A stretch of DNA of 64,000 bases from contig JASGHK010000005.1 in the NCBI GenBank assembly GCA_049841135.1, forward strand, positions 1,178,001-1,242,000, written 5' to 3'. Positions within the stretch are counted from its first letter, which is position 1, and each line of letters begins with the position of its first letter. This document shows, piece by piece, positions 26,861-35,890 of this stretch. The position numbers and the translations under genes are program-made. Under the pieces are notes generated by a model. That model saw nothing but the letters and a program-made list of their open reading frames with translations, searched no databases and had not been told where the DNA came from. Origin of the DNA: JACRCT01 sp049841135. GTDB taxonomy: Bacteria; Myxococcota; Myxococcia; Myxococcales; UBA5297.

Positions 26861-27384
26861 TCGCGGTCGCCCTGTTCCTCGCCGTCGCCCTCTGCGCCCC
26901 CAGCCCGGCGCTGGCGCAGGCCATGCTCAAGCACACCCGCCTGCTCGACGTGACCCTGCAGGCCGAAGCGGGTGCCCTCGCTGCTCCCGCCGCGGCCGTC
27001 GCGCCGGCCCTCTCGTCGCCGCTGGCGGAGGCCAGGCCGGTGCGCCGCGGCATCGGGTGGGCCTTCCTGCCCTTCGGCATCGGCCAATTCGCCAACGATC
27101 AGCCGGTGAAGGGCGCGCTCGTCTGCATCAGCGAGCTGCTGCTCTTCGCTACCGCCGGCGCCGCCCTGGGCATCGTCGAGTCGGCCAAGGTGGAGTCCAA
27201 CGGCTTCATGGCCGGGGGCAAGGTCCGGGACGAACAGCTCGGCGACGCGCTGGTGATGACCTACCTGATCGCCTTCTGGGCCGGCGTGGCGGTGGTGGTG
27301 GGCTTTGGCATCGCCCTGGTCTACCGGCCGGACGAGACCACCACGGTGGCGGTGATGCCCACCGCGGTGGCGGTGAAGTTCTAG
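26854..27384 (+). CDS. Exported membrane protein of unknown function
   Basis: 176 residues. A clear signal peptide (VAVALFLAVALCAPSPALAQ) is followed by an alanine-rich region. Two membrane helices follow at about 85-108 (KGALVCISELLLFATAGAAL) and about 133-155 (ALVMTYLIAFWAGVAVVVGF), with a glycine-rich segment PFGIGQFANDQPVKG before the first. This layout (GxGQxxN...KG) resembles small bacterial proteins with a P-x-G-x-G-Q turn before paired helices, often found with lipoprotein systems, but I cannot name the family. The stop overlaps the stop of the convergent lipoprotein gene by two to three bases. Confidence 0.7.
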   Translation: MRVAVALFLAVALCAPSPALAQAMLKHTRLLDVTLQAEAGALAAPAAAVAPALSSPLAEARPVRRGIGWAFLPFGIGQFANDQPVKGALVCISELLLFATAGAALGIVESAKVESNGFMAGGKVRDEQLGDALVMTYLIAFWAGVAVVVGFGIALVYRPDETTTVAVMPTAVAVKF

Positions 27385-28569
27385 GGGACGTAGCGCAGGT
27401 AGTAGATTTGCTGGCCATCACAGGCGGCCAGGTGTGCGGTCCCCTTCGAGTCGATTGCCACGTTCGAGAGGCTGAGCTTCGAGCTGCGATTCGCTGCTGG
27501 CCAGCTCGGTCGTCTGCCATCCGCTGCCTTGCTCGCTCCAGAGCTCCATGGTGTGCCTGCCCCCGACCTGCCCCTCGTAGCGGATGCCCGAGAAGTGCAT
27601 CCTGCCGCTCGAGTCGATGGCCAGGCCTCTCAGGTTGAGGCCCTGCTCTCGGGCATTGACGAGGGCCGGCTTGGTTTCCCACTGGCCGCCGACTTTGCGT
27701 GCGCAGGTCACGGAGGTTGAGTTGATGACCGCACCCTCGGCCGACCAGCAATAGGCGAGCTCGCCCGAAGCATCGAGAGTCGCGGCGAAGTAGCCCGAGT
27801 GGGCCTTCTGCAGCACTTCCCGGTCCCAGGTCGTTCCCGAGCCGAGAAGATGCACGAGCTCCTGGGTCGCGCTATCGGTCGCGAGCACGTGGAGGCGTCC
27901 CTGCCCGTCGCGCAAGAGCGCCGAGAAGCTCGAGTCCGTGCCGAGGACGGGTGACTCCTCGAAGGTGAGCTGCGGCTTCGCGGTTCGGTTGCCGTCCCAA
28001 TGCGCGTAGCCCAGCACCCCCGAGCACAGGCGGACCGCGTCGACGGAGCCGTCCGGGAGCAATGCGCCGTTGTACCGGCACGAGAAGCTGAAATCGCCCC
28101 CGAGCAGGTAGCCGTTCCAGCTCCCTCCCGAGAGCTCGAAGAGCACCAGCCGGGTCGACGCAGAGAAACCGGCGGGACCGAAGCCGTCGACGGCGGCCGG
28201 CTGAGACATCCACAGGGAGGAGGACGCCTCGGTCACCTGCCAGGCCTCGTTACGGGTCGCTACGCGCAGCACCTCGCTGTTGGCGCCGTCGACGAACATG
28301 ATGAACGGGGTCTCGTCCTTGGTGAGTCCCACGGAAGGTGAGCCGAAACCGCGGTGTTCCAGCTTCGCGACCAATACCGGCATGACCTCCGCCGGGAAGG
28401 ACACTGAAGCGTCGCCCGGTCCAGAATCCGGGAGAGCCGGAACGGATGAGTCCGCGGGGTGGCAGGCGTCGGTCAGGCACTGCTCCACCGGGTTGTCGAA
28501 GCGGAAGCCGCAGTGAGCCGCGAGGATGAGGCTAAGGATGGACAGGGTGAACGAGAGAAGCTTGTGCAT
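27381..28569 (-). CDS. Lipoprotein with propeller-like repeats, one-base frameshift at GATTC
   Basis: 395 residues after correction. A signal peptide with lipobox LAAHC, Cys19 (FTLSILSLILAAHC), and a short acidic linker are followed by repeated four-stranded units (PSVGLTKDETPFIMFVDGAN, SFSALLRDGQGRLHVLATDS, LRGLAIDSSGRMHFSGIRYE) typical of beta-propeller exported proteins. The frame breaks at 27488-27492, which reads GATTC. If it were GATC the frame continues SLSNVAIDSKGTAHLAACDG and ends QIYYLRYVP at 27381, adding a final propeller repeat. GGGAGG precedes the ATG at 28569. Role unknown; surface or periplasmic. Confidence 0.8.
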
Positions 28570-28639
28570 GTGAACCTCCCATCGCCCTATACGTGGCCCC
28601 GGCACCGGTCGGCGATGTTTCACCAAAGCATCGAGACGG

Positions 28640-28800
28640 AACCCGCGGCGCCACTAGGACCGCCCCCGACCTTCCAGGTGAGCTGCGGCCTCCTATCCAG
28701 TCGGCGAGGAGCAGAATTCCTCCCGCGGCCGCGAGAGCGCCTGCGACGCCCGCCAGGATCGTCGAAGCGCGCAGCAGGTCCTCGGTCTGTGCTCGGCAGG
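28640..28800 (-). pseudogene. C-terminal membrane-helix remnant of an unknown protein
   Basis: Minus-strand reading gives LLRASTILAGVAGALAAAGG then ILLLADW, a single hydrophobic helix preceded by a polar stretch, as at the C-terminus of many myxobacterial membrane-anchored TPR or kinase proteins. It is truncated at about 28800-28823, where the module copy begins. Identity cannot be determined. Confidence 0.3.
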
Positions 28801-28823
28801 TCAGGGCGTCCGGACGGGTCGTA

Positions 28824-29502
28824 GCAGTTCGACGCCAAGCTCGCCACCGACCTGCTCGCCTATCACCTCGGGTGTGGCGAGGTGGTCCTCCGGGTCATCT
28901 ACCGGGGCAATGCCGAGGCCGTCCGCTCTCACGACAAGACCAAGCAGCATTCGTTGGCCCAGCTCGCGGTCAAGCTCAACGAAGCGGTTCCGTTCGCCAC
29001 CCAGCAGCAGAAGAAGGCCAAGGAATCGGCCACCGCGATGCAGCTCTCCCGGCAGGTGCGCCTCTACCTGCTCCAGCAAGACCTCGGCGGCCTGCAGGCG
29101 TACCCCAGCCTCAGCGTCACCCACTACTTCGAGGTGCTCGGGCTCCCGCTCGAGACGCAGCGCGCGCTGCTCGACCGCGCCCAGAAGGAAGGCCTGGACG
29201 CCAGGGATTTGCGCTTGCTTGGGCACCCGAGTGGCGCCGGCGCGGCCGCGTCCGCCGCGCCCACCGAGGCGCACGTGCGTGGCGAGATCGACCGCGCGCT
29301 CGACGACCTGGGCCGGATCTCCGACGAGCGCTCCGGTCTGGCCGCGGACCTGCTGGCGGTCGGGGCACCGGCCGATGCCGTGCAGAAGCTGACCGACGCG
29401 CTGCGCACGGTACAGGACCAGGTCTTCTCGCTGCGCGACCTTCTTGGCGCGGAGAAGCAGAACAAGAAGAAGGGGGCTGCCAGGCCCGGCCAGACCGCCT
29501 GA
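28824..29502 (+). pseudogene. 5'-truncated copy of the module gene (about 226 of 253 codons)
   Basis: Nearly identical to the gene at 41570-42331 from QFDAKLATDLLAYHLGCGEV to the end (ARPGQTA), with a few substitutions (HYFEVLG for HFFEVLG; NKKKG insertion before the C-terminus). The frame is open throughout, but the first ~30 codons and the ribosome-binding site are missing, replaced by foreign sequence at about 28823. An internal GTG at 28882 could allow a shorter product, though no ribosome-binding site is seen there. Confidence 0.75.
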
Positions 29503-29527
29503 GCATCCGGGGCCCGCGTGGTGGACC

Positions 29528-29553
29528 GGATCCCTAACGTCGACGGGGATCCC
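29528..29553. terminator. Module hairpin, shortened copy
   Basis: The left half matches the 42357-42384 hairpin (GGATCCCTAACGT) and the right half has lost about four bases (CGACGGGGATCC), so only the outer stem can pair. Located just after the module gene stop, as in the other copies. Confidence 0.5.
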
Positions 29554-29589
29554 GTGGAGTCCTTCCCGGCTTGAGGGCTGGCCCCTTCC

Positions 29590-29830
29590 CCGACAAGCTC
29601 GGGAGAGCCAGCGCTCCGACCGCCACCGCCACCCCACTTCTTCGACGGCAACGCCACCCCGCCCGCCACGGAGCCCCACTTCGGGAAGATGGTGACCGGG
29701 TCGCGCACCGCCTTCCCGCCGCGCAACTTCTCGGCCACCTTGGTCAGCGCCTGCATTGCCACCTCGGCGCTGGCGCCGCAGATGCCCTCCGGCTTGATCA
29801 GGTAGGTGTGCGCCAGCCGTTGGGAAGGCG
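29590..29830 (-). pseudogene. Fragment fused to the oxidase C-terminus
   Basis: Minus-strand reading gives HTYLIKPEGICGASAEVAMQ, ALTKVAEKLRGGKAVRDPV, then TIFPKWGSVAGGVALPSKK, in which the last part matches the GPVTIFPERGYVAHEAALPS end of the oxidase gene and the first part does not. The terminal membrane anchor is mostly deleted. As at 24590-24888, an unrelated gene piece is spliced onto the copied module end. Confidence 0.5.
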
Positions 29831-29976
29831 CTGCTCGCCACCCCAGACCGGGTCGTTGACCGTCCGGCCTTGGCACGGCGCCACGGGCGGGGCGCGGCGA
29901 CGAACGTGATAATCCTTCGAAGTCGCGCCAATACCTCGCAGACGTCGCGAGGCCCCTCGGGGCCAAGGAGCAGACG

Positions 29977-32130
29977 ATGCAGCCGAGTCAGGCTCGAAGC
30001 CGGGTGTGGGGGATTCTTGCAACTGGGTGCTGGGCGCTCCTGGCCGGCTGCGATTCTCACCGTCGGTACGAGCGACGGGTCCGCCTCGGGACCACCAGAC
30101 TCCGGCGCGGTCTGTTCCTCGACTTGCAGGCAGGGAGCGCATCAGTGCGACGCCAACGGGTTGATCCGTGAGTGTGTTCGGCAGACCAGCGGCTGCTTGG
30201 ACTGGGACGTCGCCGTGGCCTGCGCCTCGGGCCAGGTCTGCTCCGGTGGGCAGTGTATGAGCCAGTGCACCAACCAGTGCACGCCGGACGCCAGGCAGTG
30301 CGCGGGCACCGGGCTGCAGACCTGCGTCACTCTGGCATCGGGGTGCACCGACTGGGGCAACGCTGTGGCGTGCGGCACAGGCCAGATTCTGCTCAGGTGG
30401 CCAGTGCGTCAACCAGTGCGCGAACCAGTGCACGCTGGGCGCCCGGCAGTGCTCGGGCACCGGCGTGCAGACCTGCGTGACTCTGGCCTCCGGGTGCACC
30501 GACTGGGACACCGCGGTGGCCTGCGGCGCAGCCCAGATCTGCTCGGGCGGCCAGTGCGTCAGTCAGTGCGCGAACCACTGCACGCTGGGCGCCCGGCAGT
30601 GCTCGGGCACCGGCGTGCAGACCTGCGTGACCCTGGCCTCGGGCTGCAGCGACTGGGGCACCGCGGCGGCCTGCGGCGCAGGCCAGATCTGCTCGGGCGG
30701 CCAATGCGTCAGCCAATGCGCGAACCAGTGCACGCTAGGCGCCAGGCAGTGCTCGGGCACCGGCGTGAAGACCTGCGTGACCCTGGCCTCAGGCTGCACG
30801 GACTGGGGCACCGCGGTGGCCTGCGGCAACGGCCAGATCTGCTCGGGCGGCCAATGCGTCAGCCAATGCGCGAACCAGTGCACGCTAGGCGCCAGGCAGT
30901 GCTCGGGCACCGGCGTGAAGACCTGCGTGACCCTGGCCTCAGGCTGCACGGACTGGGGCACCGCGGTGGCCTGCGGCAACGGCCAGATTCTGCTCGGGCG
31001 GGCAGTGCGTGACCCAGTGCACGAACCAGTGCGTGCTGAACGCCAAGCAGTGCTCGGGCACCGGCGTGCAGACTTGCACCGTGATGCCCTCGGGCTGCAC
31101 CGACTGGGGAATCGCCGTCGCCTGCACTGGAGGGCAGACCTGCTCCGGTGGGCAGTGCGTCGCCGTCGTTCCCGATGGCGGCTCCTCGCTCGCAGACACC
31201 GGCCCGACGCCGGTGGACTCGGGCACGCCGTCGCAGGACGCCGGAGCGGGGCCCGACGCGGGCACCTCGGCGGACGCTTCGACCAGCGATCCTGCCGCCT
31301 GTGAGTGGGCGCGTTGGCCCGCACCGCCTTCCGAGCCTCCGGCGACCCAGTATCAGATCTCGTCCAGCGGAGCTTCCGTCACCGACACGGCGACCAACCT
31401 GACCTGGGAGCTCGCCGCTACCTCCACGACGAGGACGTGGGCGGACGCCTCCGCCTACTGCGCCAGCCTGACTCTCGATGGGCTCACCGGTTGGCGCGTC
31501 CCGACTCTCATCGAGCTCGAGTCGATCGTCAGCCAAGGCAAGAGCAGCCCGGCGACCAACCACACGGTCTTTTCCAACACCGCAGTCGCGCAAGCGTGGA
31601 CGTCGACCAACTACCGCCCGATTAGCGCCGGCACCGCCGCCTGGATGGTCGACTTCAACTTCGGCGACACCGGTGGCCTCTTTCGAGACGTCCCGCGGCC
31701 TGTGCGCTGCGTCACCGGTACCTGCGCTCCGACGGCCGGCCGCTACGTCATCCGGGCCACCACCGTCGTGGACACCGTGACACACCTCACCTGGCAGCGT
31801 GACGTCTCGCCAAATACGCTGAGCGCCTCCGAGGCTCAGAGCTACTGCAACAGTCTCGTCCTGGGGGGAGCGAACTGGGGATGGCGCGTGCCGACGCTCA
31901 AGGAGCTGCAGACCCTGGTCGACGTCAGTCGCGTCTCTCCGTCCATCGACACGACGGCGTTCCCCAGGAACGCCACGAGCATCTTGAAGTCGCTGCGCTC
32001 GTCGAATCCCTGCGTAGCGCCCAACTACGGCTATTCCTGGGTCGTCTTGTTTGACCATGGCGACACTTTCAAGCTCGAAGACGGGAACGGCAGCGAGGTG
32101 CGCTGCGTCTGGCCCGGCGAGCTGCCCTGA
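29977..32130 (+). CDS. Lipoprotein with seven 50-residue Cys-rich repeats and two DUF1566 domains; three GATTC frameshifts
   Basis: 716 residues after correction. AAGGAG precedes ATG 29977. A lipoprotein signal (WALLAGC, Cys26) leads to seven tandem repeats of about 50 residues with the plan C-x3-C-x6-Q-C-x-G-T-G-x-Q-T-C...SGC-x-DW...C-x-x-G-Q-x-C-S-G-G-Q-C. A Ser/Asp/Pro linker follows, then two DUF1566 (Lcl C-terminal) domains, each with an L-T-W-x start, a Y-C-x-S/N-L middle and WRVPTL (about residues 505 and 628). The frame breaks at 30052-30056, 30385-30389 and 30986-30990, each reading GATTC where GATC restores the frame. After all three corrections the start and end frames agree. Probably surface-exposed; ligand unknown. 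Confidence 0.85.
30113..31168 (+). repeat. Seven tandem 150-bp repeats encoding Cys-rich units
   Basis: Units begin at about 30113, 30266, 30417, 30567, 30717, 30867 and 31018. The spacing is 150 bases, rising to 151 where a T is inserted. Units 5 and 6 are identical over about 120 bases or more (30721-30840 and 30871-30985), showing a recent duplication; the outer units are more diverged. Confidence 0.9.
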
Positions 32131-32198
32131 CACACGCTTTGGCGCCCATTTTGCGCGGGCTCGCGAAGGAGACGGTCAAGGAGCGACTTCTCCGAGGA

Positions 32199-32556
32199 GC
32201 TCCGGCTCCCGCTCGAGACGCAGCGCGCGCTGCTCGACCGCGCCCAGAAGGAAGGCCTGGACGCCAGGGACCTGCGCTTGCTTGGGCACCCGGCTGGCGC
32301 CGCCGCGGCCGCGTCCGCCGCGCCCACCGAGGCGCACGTGCGTGGCGAGATCGACCGCGCGCTCGACGACCTGGGCCGGATCTCCGACGAGCGCTCCGGT
32401 CTGGCCGCGGACCTGCTGGCGGTCGGGGCACCGGCCGATGCCGTGCAAAAGCTGACCGACGCGCTGCGCACGGTGCAGGAGCAAGTCTTCTCGCTGCGCG
32501 ACCTGCTCGGCGCGGAGAAGAAGAAGCGGGCTGCCACGCCCGGCCAGACCGCCTGA
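32199..32556 (+). pseudogene. Fragment of module gene (last ~118 codons)
   Basis: Starts inside the gene at RLPLETQRALLDRAQKEGLD and continues in frame to the normal end (ATPGQTA, stop at 32554-32556). About half of the gene is absent. The segment between the lipoprotein stop (32130) and 32198 has no match to the module and no gene. Confidence 0.8.
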
Positions 32557-32577
32557 GCATCCGGCCTGCCGTGGACC

Positions 32578-32605
32578 GGATCCCTATCGTCAAGGTTAGG
32601 GAGCC
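32578..32605. terminator. Module hairpin, degenerate copy
   Basis: Matches the hairpin at 42357-42384 with three or four changes (GGATCCCTATCGT and AAGGTTAGGGAGCC), so the stem is interrupted. Same position between the convergent module gene ends. Confidence 0.5.
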
Positions 32606-32666
32606 CGCGGGTCCTTCCCTCCTAGAGGGCTTGCCCCTTGCTCGACAAGCAGAGGCCCCGCATCGA

Positions 32667-33466
32667 TCACATGGGTGAGAGCCAGCGCCGCCTCGCCACC
32701 AGCGCGCCGACCGCCGCCACCGCTACCCCCACCGCCACGAAGGCCAGCGCCCGCTTCGACGGCAACGCCGCCTCATGCGCCACGTACCCGCGCTCCGGGA
32801 AGATGGTGACCGGCCCTCGCTCGCCTTCGCGCATCGCCATCTGGATCGCCTCGGCCAGATGCAGCCCCTGCCGCGACGTCCCCTGCTCGATCTGCTCGCG
32901 GCAACTGAAGCCATCGGCAATGACCAGCGTGTCTCCCGCCGCATGCCGCACCGCAGGCAACAGCACCCGCTCTCCGGCCTTCATCGCCACGTCGTAGTGA
33001 TCGCCCGCCTCGAAGCCGAAGGAGCCCGCCATCCCGCAACAGCCGGAGTCGAGCACCTGGAAGTCCAGGCCCATCCGCTTCATGACTTCCTCGTCGCCGG
33101 CGAGCGTCATCACCGCCTTGTGGTGGCAGTGACCCTGGACCACCGCTTTGCGCTCGAGCCTCGGTAGCTCGAAGCCGGAACGCTGCGACAGATACTCGCC
33201 GAGCGTGCGCGTTTGCTTGGTCATCTTCCGGCCGAGCGCGTCGTCCGGGAGCATCCCCGCCAGCTCGTCGCGGAAGACCGCCACGCAGCTCGGCTCGAGC
33301 CCGACGATCGGCGTCCCCGCGGCCAGGTACGGCTCCATCGTCCGCAGCGTCTTTTTCAGCCGCGCCTTCGCCATATCCAGGAAGCCGTAGTCGTAGAGCG
33401 GCCGCCCACAGCAGACGAACTGGCGCGGCACCACCGCCTCGCACCCCGCCGCCTCCAGCACCTCCG
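32667..33466 (-). pseudogene. 3' quarter of the FAD/Fe-S oxidase gene, frame open
   Basis: 265 codons in one open frame match the C-terminus of the full gene at 42434-45509: EFVCC-like cysteine motif (FVCCGRPLYDYGFLDMAKAR), HCHHKAVMTLAGDEEVMKRM, DSGCCGMAGSFGFEAGDHYD (CCG motif), SCREQIEQGTSRQGLHLAEA, the tail IFPERGYVAHEAALPSKRAL and a final membrane helix (VAVGVAVAAVGALVA). This copy has no frameshift at the position where the full gene is broken, so it gives the reference reading for that end. The 5' boundary at about 33466 joins unrelated DNA, and there is no start signal. 33467-33578 holds only a short tail-like frame (ADKRAARLFGDY). Confidence 0.8.
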
Positions 33467-33578
33467 AAGGTGCGCACTTGCAGCGGCCGGCGTCGAGGAT
33501 GGCTCAGTAGTCGCCGAAGAGTCGCGCGGCGCGCTTGTCGGCTTGATGGCGAGTCATGAGAGGGTGACGTGCCGGGCT

Positions 33579-35189
33579 CTACTCAGAGGTGGCGGCAGGG
33601 TAGCACTCACGGGTGATGTCGAGACCCGTGGCGCCTCGGCACCAAGCAGTGATGAAGCCGTCTTTTCCCATGTCAGTCTCGTTGAAGGCAGGCCCCCAAT
33701 AGCCAGAGGTTCCTGCGAGAGTCCCTGGGCTGCCCCAGAGGCCAGAGTACTGAACGAAGACCTGGCCATTGAGAGGCGAGGACTTCTCGCCGACGTTTAC
33801 GAGTGGCCCCGAGGTCGTCTTGCGTCCGTCTGGCCAGGAGACGACTCCACCGGTCCAGGTCTCTTGGCGAACGAAGGTGGATGGGCGGGCGGGGTCGACG
33901 GAACAGCCGAGGCGAGCGGGGCAGCCTTGCGCCTGAATGCCGGCACCTGTTTCGTGGGAGGCGTGTCCGCCGCCTTCGGAGAAGATTCGCGGGTGGGTTC
34001 CGTCACGGGTGAACGCCGACCAGGGCTTCTCGTCTATCGAGGTATGGCCGAGGAGTCCTACGGCCACCGGGGAGAGATTGCGATCCAGGATGACGTGGAC
34101 GCCTTCCCAGTCCCCGCCATGGTCGTTGCTGGCATCGTTGAAGGCATAGAAGCGCCAGTACTGGAGAGTCACTCCGCCAAGATCATTGAGGTAGGCGTGG
34201 ACGTAGGTCTTCCAGTCCCTGGTGTCTCTGCTGCCGACGCGGGCTTCGGCAGGTGCGTCGCGCAGGTAGAAGGTGCGGTGTTTACCGGCGCTTCTTGTTC
34301 CGCCTGATCGAATCGTGCCCTTCGCTCCACAGGTATCGGCCTCGACCGAGTCCAGGAGCTTCGCCTGGGTAGGTTGAGCGACGAGGCTTTTCGACAGGTC
34401 GGGTGTGCAGTCGTCGTCGAAGAAGCTCAGGACCGTCTTGGCGAGGAGCCAGTCGACGTTGGTCGGGAAGTTCGACTCGTCGGTCGAGTGATAGACGACG
34501 GGCGCGTAGCGCTCGGCGAGGAGGTCCTCACAACGGTCCGGCAGACCATCGTGGTCGGCGTCTTCTTGGGCGGAGGCCGCGGCGCTCTTGAAGCAGCAGG
34601 CTGTGGCGAGATCAGCCGGAGGATTGTTCGGGCATCGTGGACCAGGAACACCACCACGCTCGATGAGGAGCTCGACCCAAGCGTTGCCGACACCCTTGCA
34701 CTGGTTCTCGGTGCCGTCGTCGTGACCCCAGTAGCCGTTCTTGTTGTAGTCGTCGTCCTCATAGCCGAGCAAGAGAGGGCCTCCGGCCGCTTCGAGGGAG
34801 ACTGTGACGGGATGGCCGATGACGCGAGCGAGACGCGCTGGGGAGGCCATCGCTCCGGGAATTTGGATGAGTCCGTGGTAGAGGCGATCGGAGTTCGGGC
34901 CTGAAGGGTCGATGTAGCGTTTCCAGGTAGCACCCTTGCCGCAGGTTTGGACGCAGCCGCCCGCGGAGATGGTTACGAGATCGCCCGGGCGAAAGACGAC
35001 GGCGGGGTAGGTCTGGGAGGGCTTGTCGACGACAGGGTTGGAGACGCGGCAACGGGTGTGCGTCGCGTCGACGGGGGTGCATACGGCGGTGGCGGGTTGC
35101 GCAGCAGCCGTAGCCGCGAACATGAACGGCAAGCAGGAGAGTAGCGAAACCAGGAGTTCGCTCCGGAAGGGTCTGGCAGAGGACGTCAT
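33579..35189 (-). CDS. Secreted Vps62-related protein
   Basis: 536 residues with a signal peptide (SLLSCLPFMFAATAAAQ). An N-terminal beta-rich domain (about 30-170: VVFRPGDLVTISAGGCVQTC, LLLGYEDDDYNKNGYWGHDD) resembles a lectin-like or LecA-type sandwich. A Vps62-like domain follows (about 215-510) with RYAPVVYHSTDESNFPTNVD, QYWRFYAFNDASNDHGGDWE and DGTHPRIFSEGGGHASHETG; the GGDWEG and HASHE segments are characteristic of the family. Function of bacterial Vps62-like proteins is not established. Paired cysteines suggest export. CGGAGA precedes ATG 35189. It is downstream of the two paralogous genes on the same strand and may share their transcript. Confidence 0.75.
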   Translation of the reverse strand: MTSSARPFRSELLVSLLSCLPFMFAATAAAQPATAVCTPVDATHTRCRVSNPVVDKPSQTYPAVVFRPGDLVTISAGGCVQTCGKGATWKRYIDPSGPNSDRLYHGLIQIPGAMASPARLARVIGHPVTVSLEAAGGPLLLGYEDDDYNKNGYWGHDDGTENQCKGVGNAWVELLIERGGVPGPRCPNNPPADLATACCFKSAAASAQEDADHDGLPDRCEDLLAERYAPVVYHSTDESNFPTNVDWLLAKTVLSFFDDDCTPDLSKSLVAQPTQAKLLDSVEADTCGAKGTIRSGGTRSAGKHRTFYLRDAPAEARVGSRDTRDWKTYVHAYLNDLGGVTLQYWRFYAFNDASNDHGGDWEGVHVILDRNLSPVAVGLLGHTSIDEKPWSAFTRDGTHPRIFSEGGGHASHETGAGIQAQGCPARLGCSVDPARPSTFVRQETWTGGVVSWPDGRKTTSGPLVNVGEKSSPLNGQVFVQYSGLWGSPGTLAGTSGYWGPAFNETDMGKDGFITAWCRGATGLDITRECYPAATSE

Positions 35190-35304
35190 GGGCGTCTCCG
35201 AAGGAGCGAGCGGCCGCTGGCGAGCACGAGCGGCGACTTGAGGTTCGGTGGATGGCGAGGGCCAACGAGGGGGCGAGTTCCTTCGCCCCCTCGCCGTTGC
35301 TCGC

Positions 35305-35825
35305 TTACAGGTTGAAAGAGAGGCCCGAGTTGTTTTTGAGCTCTGGCCGTTGAAGTCGTAGTTCTTGGTCTGTGAGGTCTCGCCGTTGCTGAAGCCAAGC
35401 GTCAGATGGACATTGAAGCGCCAGGTGTCATTGCCATGCGGGGACTGGTCGATGCGCAGTTGGCAGTCGGAAATACTCTCGAGATGCGGGTGCCCGGTGA
35501 CATCGAGAGAGAAGGGGCCGTCGACACGCTCTTCCCTGAACGTCTTGCCACCGAAGTCCCCGGACAGTGCGGCGACGGTCTCGTTGGCACATCGGATAGA
35601 GATGCTCTCGTTGGTGTCGCGATCGCGATCGTCGTCATTGGTGTGAAATAGGATTGACGCGGCCGTGAGCGGGAGCGGCAGTGCGGGCTCTGCATCGACA
35701 GATGAGCCATCAATGGTGCTGGCGTCGAGCCATATACCGGCGAGGGTCGCGAGGACTGCTACCACCGCCAATACGGGGAGCCAGTATCCAAGAGGAGTTC
35801 GCTGGGCGTTCGGAGGAGAGGACAT
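35305..35825 (-). CDS. Membrane-anchored protein sharing a C-terminal domain with its upstream neighbour; one-base frameshift
   Basis: 173 residues after correction. An N-terminal membrane helix (WLPVLAVVAVLATLAGIWL) is followed by a domain of about 115 residues (SILFHTNDDDRDRDTNESIS, NDTWRFNVHLTLGFSNGETS, KNYDFNGQ) that is repeated as the last domain of the gene at 35891. Near 35344 a C is missing from CTCCTGG; restoring it gives the ending LKNNSGLSFNL, matching LKNISALSFDL in the paralog. The start is ATG 35825, since CCGGAG lies six bases before it (an ATG at 35831 touches that signal). Domain function is unknown. Confidence 0.75.
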
Positions 35826-35890
35826 GAGCATCTCCGGATATGAGAGGGCGGGCGGGCCCAGGGCCCGCCCACCACCCGTCCGGGCTGGCG

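Noticed and set aside
30385..30990. Programmed frameshifting or phase variation at the repeated GATTC sites of the DUF1566 lipoprotein
   Set aside because: The same GATTC/GAATC fault appears in four unrelated genes, including housekeeping-like membrane proteins, and there is no slippery run or downstream structure. A sequencing artefact is simpler.
30563..32133. Minus-strand frames across the tandem repeats
   Set aside because: Periodic Ala/His/Pro/Gln sequence is the mirror image of the Cys-rich repeats; no start signal and no domain.
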